A stretch of DNA of 43,737 nt from DASXIW01 sp036497785 (GTDB lineage: Bacteria > Pseudomonadota > Alphaproteobacteria > Acetobacterales > Acetobacteraceae). The notes beneath the pieces were generated by a model. It was not told the origin of the DNA and did not search any database. It saw nothing but the letters and a program-made list of their open reading frames with translations. Positions 1 through 7,990 of this stretch are shown piece by piece (within the stretch, counting starts at the first letter, position 1; each line of letters starts with the position of its first letter). The position numbers were made by a program, and so were the translations under genes. The stretch covers positions 1 through 43,737 of the forward strand of contig DASXIW010000172.1 in NCBI GenBank assembly GCA_036497785.1, written 5' to 3'.

Positions 1-122
1 ACCGCGTGTTCACAGGCTACGACAACCTCGTCGACCATTGCTGTCACGCCTGGAACACGCTCACCGACCAACCATGGCGCATCATGTCCCTCGGACTGCG
101 GGATTGGGCGCATGGGTTCTGA
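1..122 (+). mobile_element. IS630-family transposase, C-terminal fragment
   Basis: The reading frame starting at base 3 is open from the window edge to a TGA at 120-122 and encodes about 39 residues. They include DHCCHAWN and end in WRIMSLGLRDWAHGF. This tryptophan-rich ending with an RDW(A/T)HGF-like tail is typical of the C-terminus of IS630-family DDE transposases. Only the tail is visible because the window begins inside the gene, so intactness cannot be judged. About 170 bp of non-coding DNA follows, in which CCGGCAATT occurs twice (197 and 228), before the oxidoreductase gene. Family assignment rests on this short tail alone. Confidence 0.7.
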
Positions 123-292
123 TCAGCGAGGGTTGGTATAAGCACCCCTCAACGACCGTCGGCCTGAGTCTCTAATCTGGCGCGCGGCGCCCTCCGCCGG
201 CAATTGCCCGCAAACAGTTGACTGGGACCGGCAATTCATTGATGACCCGGTTTGATACGCCTCTCGCCGCTGCACCCTGGGAGTCCGCATAG

Positions 293-1405
293 ATGAGCCG
301 CATCTGTCTGGTAGGCGCCGGCTATATCGCCGGTGTCCACGCCAATGTGCTGCGGCGCCTGCACGGACACAGTATCACAACGGTGGTCGACCCCAACAAC
401 GCGGCCGCGACCCGTCTTGCCGCCAGTTCCGGCGCCGCATCGGTATTCGGATCAGTCGAGGAAGCATTGGCGGCGGATAATTTCGATCGGGCGTGTGTCC
501 TGGTTCCACCGGATTTGCACGAGGCCGTCGCGACCAAACTTTTGGCAGCCGGCAAGCCTGTGCTGCTGGAAAAGCCGCTGGCGGCCAGCCCGGATGCATG
601 CGCCCGGCTGGTGCAGATATCGGCGGCGTCCGATACGGCGCTCGGGGTCAACCAGAATTTTGTCCATCATCCCGCCTTCACCCGGTTGCGCGCGCTGCTG
701 GTCCGGGGCGCGCTCGGACGGCCGAAATTCGTGTCCTGCATCTACAACGCGCCGTTGCGCCAGCTCGCCACCGGCCATTTCGGCCATCGGATGTTCCAGT
801 CGTCGGGCAATAGCCTGCTCGAACAGGCGGTGCATCCGTTGTCGCAGATCGTGACCCTGGCCGGGTCGGTCGGCGATGTCCGGGCAATTGCGGGGCCGGT
901 TCGCGAGATCGCGCCGGGCCTCGATTTCGTGGCGACACTGGATGCCGCCCTCAGCTGCGCGCGGCTGCCGGCGCAACTACGATTCGCGGTCGGTCAGGAT
1001 TTCCCGTTCTGGCAACTCACCGTGGTCTGCAATGAGGGTGTCGCGGTGGCGGATATTCTGACCAACCGGATGTTCACCCATCGTCGCACACGCTGGCTGG
1101 AAGCCGTGGACCGGATGCTGTCGGGCATCGCCACCGGCGGCGCCATCGCCCGTGACGCCGTTCGCGTTTTTGCCGGCTATGTCGGCTCCATGCTGCATGT
1201 GGTGCCGCCGAGCGCATGTTCGCCGCTTATGCCGCGGTTTTCGACGGCAATACCAACCGCCCGAAATGATGACTCTTCCATCATTTCAGTCGGTTTTCGT
1301 CATACGTTAAAGCGGAACAGCAGGATATCCCCGTCCTTCACCACATATTCCTTGCCTTCCACCCGCATCTTCCCCGCCTCCTTGGCGCCAACCTCGCCCT
1401 TATAG
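293..1405 (+). CDS. Gfo/Idh/MocA-family oxidoreductase, C-terminus disturbed
   Basis: Predicted NAD(P)-dependent oxidoreductase of the sugar dehydrogenase superfamily. The N-terminal Rossmann motif VGAGYIAGVHA (residues 7-17) and the EKPLA motif (about residue 94), which carries the family's catalytic lysine, are clear. A C-terminal alpha/beta domain follows. Substrate is unknown; relatives act in polysaccharide or cyclitol metabolism. Family resemblance holds to about residue 303. The frame then runs through low-quality sequence and overlaps the 3' end of the convergent ychF by about 106 bp, which is unlikely for a real C-terminus. In another frame, coding-like sequence GAAERMFAAYAAVFDGN ends at a TGA at 1267-1269. 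I therefore suspect a frameshift near 1200, so the gene may be a pseudogene. The neighbouring transposase tail suggests local rearrangement. Confidence 0.7.
   Translation: MSRICLVGAGYIAGVHANVLRRLHGHSITTVVDPNNAAATRLAASSGAASVFGSVEEALAADNFDRACVLVPPDLHEAVATKLLAAGKPVLLEKPLAASPDACARLVQISAASDTALGVNQNFVHHPAFTRLRALLVRGALGRPKFVSCIYNAPLRQLATGHFGHRMFQSSGNSLLEQAVHPLSQIVTLAGSVGDVRAIAGPVREIAPGLDFVATLDAALSCARLPAQLRFAVGQDFPFWQLTVVCNEGVAVADILTNRMFTHRRTRWLEAVDRMLSGIATGGAIARDAVRVFAGYVGSMLHVVPPSACSPLMPRFSTAIPTARNDDSSIISVGFRHTLKRNSRISPSFTTYSLPSTRIFPASLAPTSPL
1263..1287. terminator. Hairpin between convergent genes
   Basis: GAAATGATG (1263-1271) and CATCATTTC (1279-1287) form a perfect 9-bp stem with a 7-base loop, between the oxidoreductase and the convergent ychF. 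A short T-rich stretch (GTTTTCG) follows on the plus strand. It could act as a bidirectional terminator. The stem core ATGATG/CATCAT also resembles the hairpin at 7847-7882, so it may instead be a remnant of that repeat family. Confidence 0.5.
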
Positions 1406-2394
1406 GCGACGTAGTCGTCATAGGCAGTGGTCTCGCAGGCGATAAAGCCGCGCTCGAAATCGCCATGGATCACCCCGGCCGCACCCGGCGCCTTGGTGCC
1501 CTTCACGATGGTCCAGGCGCGCGCCTCCTTCGGCCCGACGGTGAAATAGGTGATCAGCCCCAGCAGCCCGTACCCGGCCCGGATCACCCGATCCAGCCCG
1601 CTATCGTGCAGCCCCAACCCTTCCAGAAATTCGGCGCGATCCGCCTCCGGCAACTGGCTCACCTCGGCCTCGATGGCGGCGGACACCACGACATGCCGCG
1701 CTCCCTCGGCCGCCGCCCGTTCGGCCACCCGCGCCGATTGCGCATTCCCCGTCGCGGCGGCCGCTTCCTCCACGTTGCACACGTAAAGCACCGGCTTCGA
1801 CGTCATCAATTGCAGCCGCTTCGCCGCCTCCGCCTGATCCGGCGGTAACGCGGTGCGGGCCGGCTTGCCGGCGGTCAGCGCCGCCAATATCGGCTCCAGC
1901 AGCGCCACCAGCGCGATGCTCTCCTTATCGCCGCCCCGCGCCTTCTTCACCGCCGCGTTCAGCCGCCGCTCCACGCTGTCCAGATCGGCCAGCATCAGCT
2001 CGGTCTCCACCGTCTCCGCATCGCGGATCGGGTCGATGCTGCCCTCCACATGCGCCACGTCGGAATCCTCGAAGCAGCGCAGCACATGGATGATCGCATC
2101 CACCTCGCGAATATTGGCCAGGAACTGGTTGCCCAGCCCTTCGCCCTTGGACGCGCCACGCACCAGCCCCGCGATATCGACGAATTCCAGGCTCGTCGGC
2201 ACGGTCTTCTGCGACTTACCGATCTTCGTCAGTGTGTCCAGCCGCGGATCGGGCACCGCGACGCGCCCCACATTCGGCTCGATCGTGCAGAACGGATAAT
2301 TCGCCGCCTGGGCCGCCGCCGTCGCGGTCAGCGCGTTGAACAGCGTGCTCTTGCCCACATTGGGCAGGCCGACGATGCCGCAATTAAAACCCAT
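1300..2394 (-). CDS. ychF: Redox-regulated ATPase YchF (Obg family)
   Basis: Cytosolic P-loop NTPase of the Obg/YchF family, which prefers ATP to GTP and associates with ribosomes and the oxidative-stress response. The product is 364 aa, the usual length. It begins MGFNCGIVGLPNVGKST, with the Walker A motif at residues 8-16, followed by a switch region with DIAGLV. The C-terminal TGS domain ends in GDILLFRFNV, the standard family ending. I chose the ATG at 2394: the frame stays open upstream, but that part would overlap pth antiparallel in frame and has no YchF character. The start codon overlaps the pth stop (TAATG), so the two genes are translationally coupled. The order rplY-pth-ychF is conserved in alphaproteobacteria. 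Confidence 0.97.
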   Translation of the reverse strand: MGFNCGIVGLPNVGKSTLFNALTATAAAQAANYPFCTIEPNVGRVAVPDPRLDTLTKIGKSQKTVPTSLEFVDIAGLVRGASKGEGLGNQFLANIREVDAIIHVLRCFEDSDVAHVEGSIDPIRDAETVETELMLADLDSVERRLNAAVKKARGGDKESIALVALLEPILAALTAGKPARTALPPDQAEAAKRLQLMTSKPVLYVCNVEEAAAATGNAQSARVAERAAAEGARHVVVSAAIEAEVSQLPEADRAEFLEGLGLHDSGLDRVIRAGYGLLGLITYFTVGPKEARAWTIVKGTKAPGAAGVIHGDFERGFIACETTAYDDYVAYKGEVGAKEAGKMRVEGKEYVVKDGDILLFRFNV

Positions 2395-2972
2395 TATGTC
2401 TTGTCCTGTGTGAGCAAGGCGACCTTGGTCATGAAATCCTCCGGCTTGCCCTGGGCCAGCAACGGCGCCGCCTCGGCCACCCCATCCAGCATCGGCAACA
2501 GCCAGTCCCGGTCCGCCTGCGCGAAATCGCCCAGCACATGCCCGGTCACGCGATCCTTGTTGCCGGGATGCCCGATCCCCAGCCGAACCCGCCAATATTC
2601 GGGCGTGCCCAGCATCCGGTCCATGCTGCGCAGGCCGTTATGCCCCGCCGCCCCGCCGCCGCGCTTCACGCGCAGCTTGCCCGGCGCCAGATCCAACTCG
2701 TCGTGAAACGCGGTGATCGCCTCGGCCCCCAGCTTGAAGAAAGCCGCCGCCGCCTGCACGCTCTCGCCCGAGACGTTCATATAAGTCAGCGGCTTCAGCC
2801 CCAGCACCTTCTCGCCGCCGACGGTGCCCTCGGCCACCAGGCCCTTGAAACGCTTCCGCCACGGGCTGAACCCGTGGCGGATGGCAATCACATCCAGCGC
2901 CATGTAGCCGATATTATGCCGCTGCCGCGCCATACCCGGCTCAGGGTTGCCAAGGCCGACCCATAACAGCAT
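2394..2972 (-). CDS. pth: Peptidyl-tRNA hydrolase
   Basis: Releases amino acids and peptides from prematurely dropped peptidyl-tRNA so the tRNA can be recycled in the cytosol. The product is 192 aa, normal for bacterial Pth. Family motifs are intact: VGLGNPEPG at the N-terminus, RHNIGY with the catalytic histidine near residue 19, LTYMNVSG, the HDELDL segment with the catalytic aspartate, and GGGAAGHNGLRS. A GGAGG ribosome-binding site lies 6 bases before the ATG at 2972. The gene sits between rplY and ychF on the minus strand, with a one-base overlap with ychF, consistent with a translation-maintenance operon. Confidence 0.97.
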   Translation of the reverse strand: MLLWVGLGNPEPGMARQRHNIGYMALDVIAIRHGFSPWRKRFKGLVAEGTVGGEKVLGLKPLTYMNVSGESVQAAAAFFKLGAEAITAFHDELDLAPGKLRVKRGGGAAGHNGLRSMDRMLGTPEYWRVRLGIGHPGNKDRVTGHVLGDFAQADRDWLLPMLDGVAEAAPLLAQGKPEDFMTKVALLTQDKT

Positions 2973-2996
2973 GGCCGGCCTCCGCCGATCGGCTGG

Positions 2997-3665
2997 TTAC
3001 TTCTTCTTCGCAGCCGGGGCCGCCGCCTTGGCGGGCGCCCCCTTGGCCGGCGCAGCGGCAGGTGCGGCCGCACCCTCGACGGCTACCGGCTCGGCGATCT
3101 TGGTCGGCGCCCCCACGGTCGCAACCACGAAATCACGTTCCTTGATGATGGGCGAGATACCCTCGGTGCCCTTCAGGTCGGACCAGCGAATATTGTCGTT
3201 GATGTCCAGCGTGCCGAGATCGGCATCGAATTGCGAGGGAACACTGTCCGGGTCCACGTAGCATTCCACGGTGTGGCGCACCACGTTCAGCACGCCGCCG
3301 CGCTTCAGCCCGGGGCTGGTGGCCTCGTTCTGGAAGATCACGGTCACCGCCACGCGCATCTTCTCGCCGGCGGCCAGGCGCTGGAAGTCCACATGCTCCG
3401 GCGCGTCGGTCACTGGATGGAACTGCACGGCGCGGATCAGCGCGCGGGTGGACGCGCCACCCACCTTCACCTCGTACAGCCGCGACCGCCAGCCGCTGGT
3501 ATGGATCTCCCGCAGCACCGCGCGCGGATCCAGCGCGATCAGCGTCGGGGCCTCCTTGGCCCCATAAATCACGGCGGGCACCTTGCCCTGCCGGCGAGTC
3601 GCGCGTGCTGCCCCCTTACCTGCACGCTCGCGCGCCTCGGCCTCGATCGTCACGAAATTGGCCAT
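2997..3665 (-). CDS. rplY: 50S ribosomal protein L25/general stress protein Ctc
   Basis: Binds 5S rRNA in the large ribosomal subunit. The product is 222 aa and of the long, two-domain (TL5/CTC) type: an N-terminal L25 domain (about residues 5-95, starting FVTIEAEARERAGKGAARA and including KVPAVIYG), then the CTC beta domain. A low-complexity tail rich in Ala, Pro and Lys ends in KKK. The start at 3665 is supported by GGAGCG about 7 bases upstream and by homology; the longer open frame upstream is non-coding in character. It lies 24 bp ahead of pth in the same direction, the usual arrangement. The 255-bp leader up to the divergent flavin reductase contains a GCCGGC inverted pair near 3690-3711 but no recognised riboswitch. 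Confidence 0.95.
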   Translation of the reverse strand: MANFVTIEAEARERAGKGAARATRRQGKVPAVIYGAKEAPTLIALDPRAVLREIHTSGWRSRLYEVKVGGASTRALIRAVQFHPVTDAPEHVDFQRLAAGEKMRVAVTVIFQNEATSPGLKRGGVLNVVRHTVECYVDPDSVPSQFDADLGTLDINDNIRWSDLKGTEGISPIIKERDFVVATVGAPTKIAEPVAVEGAAAPAAAPAKGAPAKAAAPAAKKK

Positions 3666-3920
3666 TGGTTCGCTCCATAACGGTAAACGCCGGCCTCCAG
3701 GGGTGCCGGCGCACAAAGTGCTGACGCCGGCCTCAAGCGGGCCGGGGTGCGGCGGTGTAGCAACAAGCCTTGTCACAAGCAAACCCCTTGACGCGATCGC
3801 AGCCATGCGGGCCGGCCTGGCAAGGGCCGGGATGGAAGGCCAAGGCCGGGTCGGCATATCCTGTCCGGTCCTATTGGGTTCAGCGCGGCTTGCCCGCATA
3901 ATGGGTGGCTGGCAGGGGCC

Positions 3921-4463
3921 GTGGCCGCATCATGCGGTCCCGGCACCGGCTACGGAGCGTCAGCCTTGATCGACAAGCAGAGCTATCGGGAAGCCATGGC
4001 GCGACTTGGCGCCGCCGTGAACATCATCACCACCGCTGGTCCGGGCGGCTTGCGCGGTTTCACCGCCTCGGCGGTGTGCAGCGTCACGGACGATCCGCCC
4101 ACGCTGCTGCTGTGCCTCAATCGAAACAGCGATTCCAACGCGGCGTTGAAGGAAAACGGCATCCTCTGCGTCAACACCCTCACCGCCGCCCAGGCGCATC
4201 TCTCGCCGATCTTCGCTGGCATGACCGAACACGACGTGCCCGGCCGCTTCGCCACCGCCAACTGGACCCGTCTCGCCACCGGCGCCCCGGTGCTGGAAGC
4301 GGCCGTCGTGTCGTTCGACTGCCGCATCGTGCAAGTGACCGAGGTCGGCACCCACAGCGTGTTCTTCTGCGAAGTGGACGCCATCGCCAACGGCCCGGTG
4401 GATGAAGGGCTGATCTATTTCGGCCGCGGCTACCATTCCGTGCGCCTCACCCCGGCAGGATAA
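3921..4463 (+). CDS. Flavin reductase (RutF/HpaC-like) domain protein
   Basis: Predicted NAD(P)H:flavin oxidoreductase of the FMN-binding split-barrel family, which supplies reduced FMN or FAD to a partner monooxygenase. Typical features are the start region YREAMARLGAAVNIITT, the flavin-contact stretch GFTASAVCSVTDDPPTLLLCLN, and the end GLIYFGRGYHSV. Length is about 180 aa from the GTG at 3921, which has GGCAGGGG just before it. A TTG at 3966 would give a 165-aa protein that matches the family N-terminus better, so the start is uncertain. No monooxygenase is adjacent, so the partner is unknown. It is convergent with the binding-protein gene, and the two share a terminator hairpin. Confidence 0.88.
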   Translation: MAASCGPGTGYGASALIDKQSYREAMARLGAAVNIITTAGPGGLRGFTASAVCSVTDDPPTLLLCLNRNSDSNAALKENGILCVNTLTAAQAHLSPIFAGMTEHDVPGRFATANWTRLATGAPVLEAAVVSFDCRIVQVTEVGTHSVFFCEVDAIANGPVDEGLIYFGRGYHSVRLTPAG

Positions 4464-4487
4464 CGGCCGCCAAAAGGCGCAAAGAGA

Positions 4488-4511
4488 AGGCCCGGGGTCG
4501 CCCCCGGGCCT
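4488..4511. terminator. Strong bidirectional hairpin
   Basis: AGGCCCGGGG and CCCCGGGCCT form a perfect 10-bp GC stem with a 4-base loop, in the 73-bp gap between two convergent genes (stops at 4463 and 4537). There is no long U-tract. Position and symmetry suggest shared transcription termination. Confidence 0.75.
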
Positions 4512-4536
4512 GCCTGCCAAACCGATCGCCGGCCGC

Positions 4537-5643
4537 TCACATCTGGGCGTAATCGCCATTGTGCCAGATGTAGAACACGTAGTCGGACTTCGTGATGTCG
4601 CCCTTCTTGTCGTAGGAAATCGGGCCCAGCACCGTGTCCCAGGTTCCGGCCTTCAGCGTCGCCGCCACTTTTTTCGGATCGGTGCTGCCGGCCTTGTTGG
4701 CCGCGTCCGCCCATTCCTGCACGGCGGCGTAGGTGTACAGCACGTAGCCTTCGGGATCGATGCCTTTGTCCTTGTATTCCTTCACTACGGAAGCCGCCGA
4801 GGGGCGGATCCGCGGGTCGGACGGAAAGGTCATGATGGCGCCTTCGCCAGCCGCGCCGGCGATCTGCCAGAACTCCTTGGTCACCAGCGCGTCGCCGCCC
4901 ATGACGGTGACGTTCATGCCCTGCTCCTTGGCCTGGCGCATGATCAGGCCGATCTCGGTGTGATACCCGCCAATATAGACCACATCGATGCCCGCCTGCT
5001 TCATGCGGCTCACCAGCGCGGAGTAGTCCTTCTCGCCGGGCACATAGGTGGCATACATCGCCTCCTTCACACCGCCCGCGTTCAGGTTCTTCTTGGTCTC
5101 GTCGGCCAGGCCTTTGCCATAGGCGGTGTTGTCGTTTAGGATCGCGATCTTGCGGGTCTTGAACTCCTTGGCAAGGTAATCGCCCGCCACCTTGCCCTGC
5201 TGGTCATCGCGCCCGCAGGTGCGGAAGGTGTTCCACGAGCCCCCATCCGTGAAGGCCGGGTTGGTCGAGGCCGGCGTGATCTGCAGGATGCCTTCGTCGG
5301 TATAGACCTTGCTCGCCGGGATCGAGCTGGACGAGCAATAATGTCCTGCCACGAACACCACCTTCTTGGCCGCGAAGCCATTGGCCACGGACACCGCCTG
5401 CTTCGGGTCGCAGGCGTCGTCGCCGACGTTCAGCACCAGCTTCTGGCCCAGCACGCCGCCCTTGGCGTTGATATCGGCCACGGCCTGCTCGGCGCCTTCC
5501 CTCAGCTGCTGGCCAAAGCTCGCATATTCCCCGGTCATCGGACCGGCGGCGGCGATTTGGATGTCCGCGCGGGCGGGCGCGGCCCCCAATGCGAACGCGA
5601 CCGCCAGGCACGCCGCGCCGACGAACAAACTGCGTCTGACCAT
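4537..5643 (-). CDS. Branched-chain amino acid ABC transporter substrate-binding protein
   Basis: Periplasmic binding protein of the Leu/Ile/Val (LivJ/LivK, type I fold) family. A signal peptide of about 26 residues (MVRRSLFVGAACLAVAFAL, cleavage after ARA) precedes a mature domain opening IQIAAAGPMTGEYASFG, the classic LivK start. GHYCSSSSIPAS and QITPASTNP are the ligand-site segments of the family. Length from the chosen ATG is 368 aa, which is normal. Two ATGs lie close together (5649 and 5643); the GGGGG ribosome-binding site is better spaced for 5643. No permease or ATPase genes are adjacent, so it is an orphan binding protein, and its ligand could be an amino acid or an unrelated small molecule. 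Confidence 0.92.
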   Translation of the reverse strand: MVRRSLFVGAACLAVAFALGAAPARADIQIAAAGPMTGEYASFGQQLREGAEQAVADINAKGGVLGQKLVLNVGDDACDPKQAVSVANGFAAKKVVFVAGHYCSSSSIPASKVYTDEGILQITPASTNPAFTDGGSWNTFRTCGRDDQQGKVAGDYLAKEFKTRKIAILNDNTAYGKGLADETKKNLNAGGVKEAMYATYVPGEKDYSALVSRMKQAGIDVVYIGGYHTEIGLIMRQAKEQGMNVTVMGGDALVTKEFWQIAGAAGEGAIMTFPSDPRIRPSAASVVKEYKDKGIDPEGYVLYTYAAVQEWADAANKAGSTDPKKVAATLKAGTWDTVLGPISYDKKGDITKSDYVFYIWHNGDYAQM

Positions 5644-5806
5644 GAACATGTCCCCCAATAATTATGCTGCCGTACGCGCGGCAGACATGCAGCCTATGCG
5701 GATCGGGACCTGGCTGCAAAGCCTCCTTCGCGGCCCCGGCCTTGCTCATCCATCCGCCGCCTTATAATAGCCCGATGCGCGAAGGATGATTCGCGCAGGA
5801 GGAGTC

Positions 5807-7846
5807 ATGGCTTCGACCACGGAACTGTCCCGCGACAACCCGGCACTGGCCACCCAGGCGGCCATTCTGGCCAGTCCCGCGCCGCCCGAACGCCGATTGG
5901 CAGACGCCATCCGCGCCCTCGCCATCGATGCCGTCGAAGCCGCCCGATCCGGCCACCACGGCATGCCCATGGGCATGGCCGACGCCGCCACCACCCTCTG
6001 GACACGCTTCCTCAAATTCGATGCCGCCGACCCACATTGGCCAGACCGCGATCGTTTCGTGCTCTCCGCCGGCCATGGCTCCATGCTGCTCTATGCCCTG
6101 CTGCACCTCACCGGCTATGCCGGGATGGGCATCGACGCGCTGCGGCGCTTCCGCCAGCTCCACTCCCCCGCCGCCGGCCACCCCGAATTCGGCGAACATC
6201 CCGCCATCGAGACCACCACCGGTCCGCTCGGCCAGGGCATCGCCACCGCCGTCGGCATGGCGCTCGCCGAGCGCATGCTTGCCGCCCGCTTCGGCCGCAG
6301 CCTTGTCGACCACCGCACCTGGGTCGTCGCCTCGGATGGCGACCTGATGGAAGGCATCAGCCACGAGGCCGCCAGCCTCGCCGGCCATCTGCGCCTCGAC
6401 CATCTCACCGTGCTGTGGGACGACAATTCCATCTCGATCGACGGCGACACCAGCCTGTCCACCTCCGACGACCAGCTCAAGCGTTTCGCCGCCTATGGCT
6501 GGGCCACCAAGCGTGTGGACGGCCACGACCCCGTCCAGGTCGCCGCTGCCCTCTCCATGGCGATGCGCGCCAAAAAACCCACGCTGATCGCCTGCCGCAC
6601 CATCATCGGCTTCGCCGCCCCCACCAAGGCCGGCACCGCCGCCTCGCACGGCTCGCCGCTGGGCTCGGCCGAAGCCCAGGCCGCCAAGGAAGCGCTGGGC
6701 TGGACCCACCCGCCTTTCGACATCCCCCAGGACATCGCAGACCGTTGGCGCGCAGCTGGATCGCGCGGCGCCACGCCCCGCCGTTCCTGGCTCAAACGCC
6801 TCACGCGCCACCCGATGCGCGCGGAGTTCGAGCGGGCGATCGCCGGCCGCCTGCCCGAGAATTTCCACGAGGTCGTCGCCGCCCTCAAGACCGGCATCGC
6901 CGAGACCCGCCCGAAAATCGCCAGCCGCCAGGCCAGCCAACTTGTGCTGGAAGCGCTGGTTCCCGCCATCCCCACACTGGCCGGCGGATCGGCCGACCTC
7001 ACCGGCTCCAACCTCACCTTGGTCAAGGGCATGGCCAGCGTCGCCCCGGGCAGCTATGCCGGCCGCTACATTCATTACGGCATTCGCGAACACGGCATGG
7101 CCGCGGCCATGAACGGCATGGCGCTGCATGGCGGCCTGATCCCCTATGCCGGCACCTTCTTCGTGTTCACCGACTACATGCGCCCGGCCTTGCGCCTCGC
7201 CGCCCTGATGCGCCAGCGCGTCATCCACGTGCTCACCCATGATTCGATCGGCCTGGGCGAGGACGGCCCCACCCACCAGCCGGTCGAGCATCTGGCCAGC
7301 CTGCGCGCCATGCCGAACCTGTTCATGTTCCGCCCGGCCGACACCATGGAAGTGGCGGAATGCTGGGAACTGGCGATCCGCCGCGCCGACGGGCCGAGCC
7401 TGCTCGCTTTGTCGCGCCAGGCACTGCCCACGCTGCGCGGCGACGTCATGGAAAACCGCTGCGCCCGCGGCGGCTACGTGCTGGCCGAAGCCGACGGTCC
7501 CCGCCAAGCCACGCTCATCGCCTCCGGCAGCGAGATCGCGATCGCCATGACAGCGCGCGAGGTCCTGGCCTGCGAGGGCATCAAGGTTGCCGTCGTCTCG
7601 CTGCCCTGCTGGGAATTATTCTCCCGCCAGGACGAAGACTGGCGCGCCGGCGTGCTGGGTGGCGTGCCCCGCTTCGGGATCGAGGCTGCCGGCGGCTTCG
7701 GCTGGGAACGTTGGCTGGGCCCGGACGGGGTGTTCATCGGCCTGGACAGCTTCGGCGCCTCCGCACCTTTTGAGGATCTTTACAAACATTTCGGTATTAC
7801 ATCCGAAGCCATCGCCGCCGCGGTCCGGCGGCGAATCGCTGTCTAA
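5807..7846 (+). CDS. tkt: Transketolase
   Basis: ThDP-dependent enzyme that moves two-carbon ketol units between sugar phosphates (pentose phosphate pathway, or Calvin-cycle regeneration). The product is 679 aa, normal for the family. Visible motifs: SGHHGMPMGMA near residue 45, the ThDP/metal motif DGDLMEG continuing to DDNSISIDG, RYIHYGIREHGM with the catalytic glutamate, and LTHDSIGLGEDGPTHQP. The start at 5807 is set by AGGAGGAG four bases upstream; an upstream in-frame ATG at 5786 has no such site. TATAAT at 5762-5767 could be its -10 element. gap and pgk follow, giving a tkt-gap-pgk carbon cluster; a repeat element of about 100 bp separates tkt from gap. Confidence 0.96.
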   Translation: MASTTELSRDNPALATQAAILASPAPPERRLADAIRALAIDAVEAARSGHHGMPMGMADAATTLWTRFLKFDAADPHWPDRDRFVLSAGHGSMLLYALLHLTGYAGMGIDALRRFRQLHSPAAGHPEFGEHPAIETTTGPLGQGIATAVGMALAERMLAARFGRSLVDHRTWVVASDGDLMEGISHEAASLAGHLRLDHLTVLWDDNSISIDGDTSLSTSDDQLKRFAAYGWATKRVDGHDPVQVAAALSMAMRAKKPTLIACRTIIGFAAPTKAGTAASHGSPLGSAEAQAAKEALGWTHPPFDIPQDIADRWRAAGSRGATPRRSWLKRLTRHPMRAEFERAIAGRLPENFHEVVAALKTGIAETRPKIASRQASQLVLEALVPAIPTLAGGSADLTGSNLTLVKGMASVAPGSYAGRYIHYGIREHGMAAAMNGMALHGGLIPYAGTFFVFTDYMRPALRLAALMRQRVIHVLTHDSIGLGEDGPTHQPVEHLASLRAMPNLFMFRPADTMEVAECWELAIRRADGPSLLALSRQALPTLRGDVMENRCARGGYVLAEADGPRQATLIASGSEIAIAMTAREVLACEGIKVAVVSLPCWELFSRQDEDWRAGVLGGVPRFGIEAAGGFGWERWLGPDGVFIGLDSFGASAPFEDLYKHFGITSEAIAAAVRRRIAV

Positions 7847-7948
7847 AGCATGATGACTTCTGACAGGCGAAGCCATCATGCTCTAGCTCTTTGTTTTGGC
7901 GAGCAATTTGATGGCCCGGTGATTCCACCTAAGGCCATATTGCTCTAG
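7847..7948. repeat. Intergenic repeat element, copy 1 (with hairpin)
   Basis: The segment begins directly after the tkt stop. Its first part is a hairpin: AGCATGATG (7847-7855) pairs with CATCATGCT (7874-7882), with an inner CTTC/GAAG stem. The second part, read on the minus strand, contains GGAATCACCGGGCCAT and GCCAAAACAAAGAGCT and is bounded by CTAGAGC motifs. Recognisable relatives lie at 24486-24550 and 28390-28452. It is probably a small non-coding dispersed element of the kind scattered through alphaproteobacterial intergenic regions. The hairpin could also terminate tkt transcription. Confidence 0.6.
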
Positions 7949-7990
7949 GGATTGCGTCAGCGGGCAATCGTACATGGAAAGGAAGACAAC

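Noticed and set aside
3666..3920. Riboswitch or leader peptide ahead of rplY
   Set aside because: Only simple GCCGGC inverted pairs are visible; no known riboswitch core or convincing leader frame.
5762..7507. Long antisense open frame (581 codons) opposite transketolase
   Set aside because: Shadow frame created by C-rich third positions of the true gene; no family motifs and the sense protein is unambiguous.
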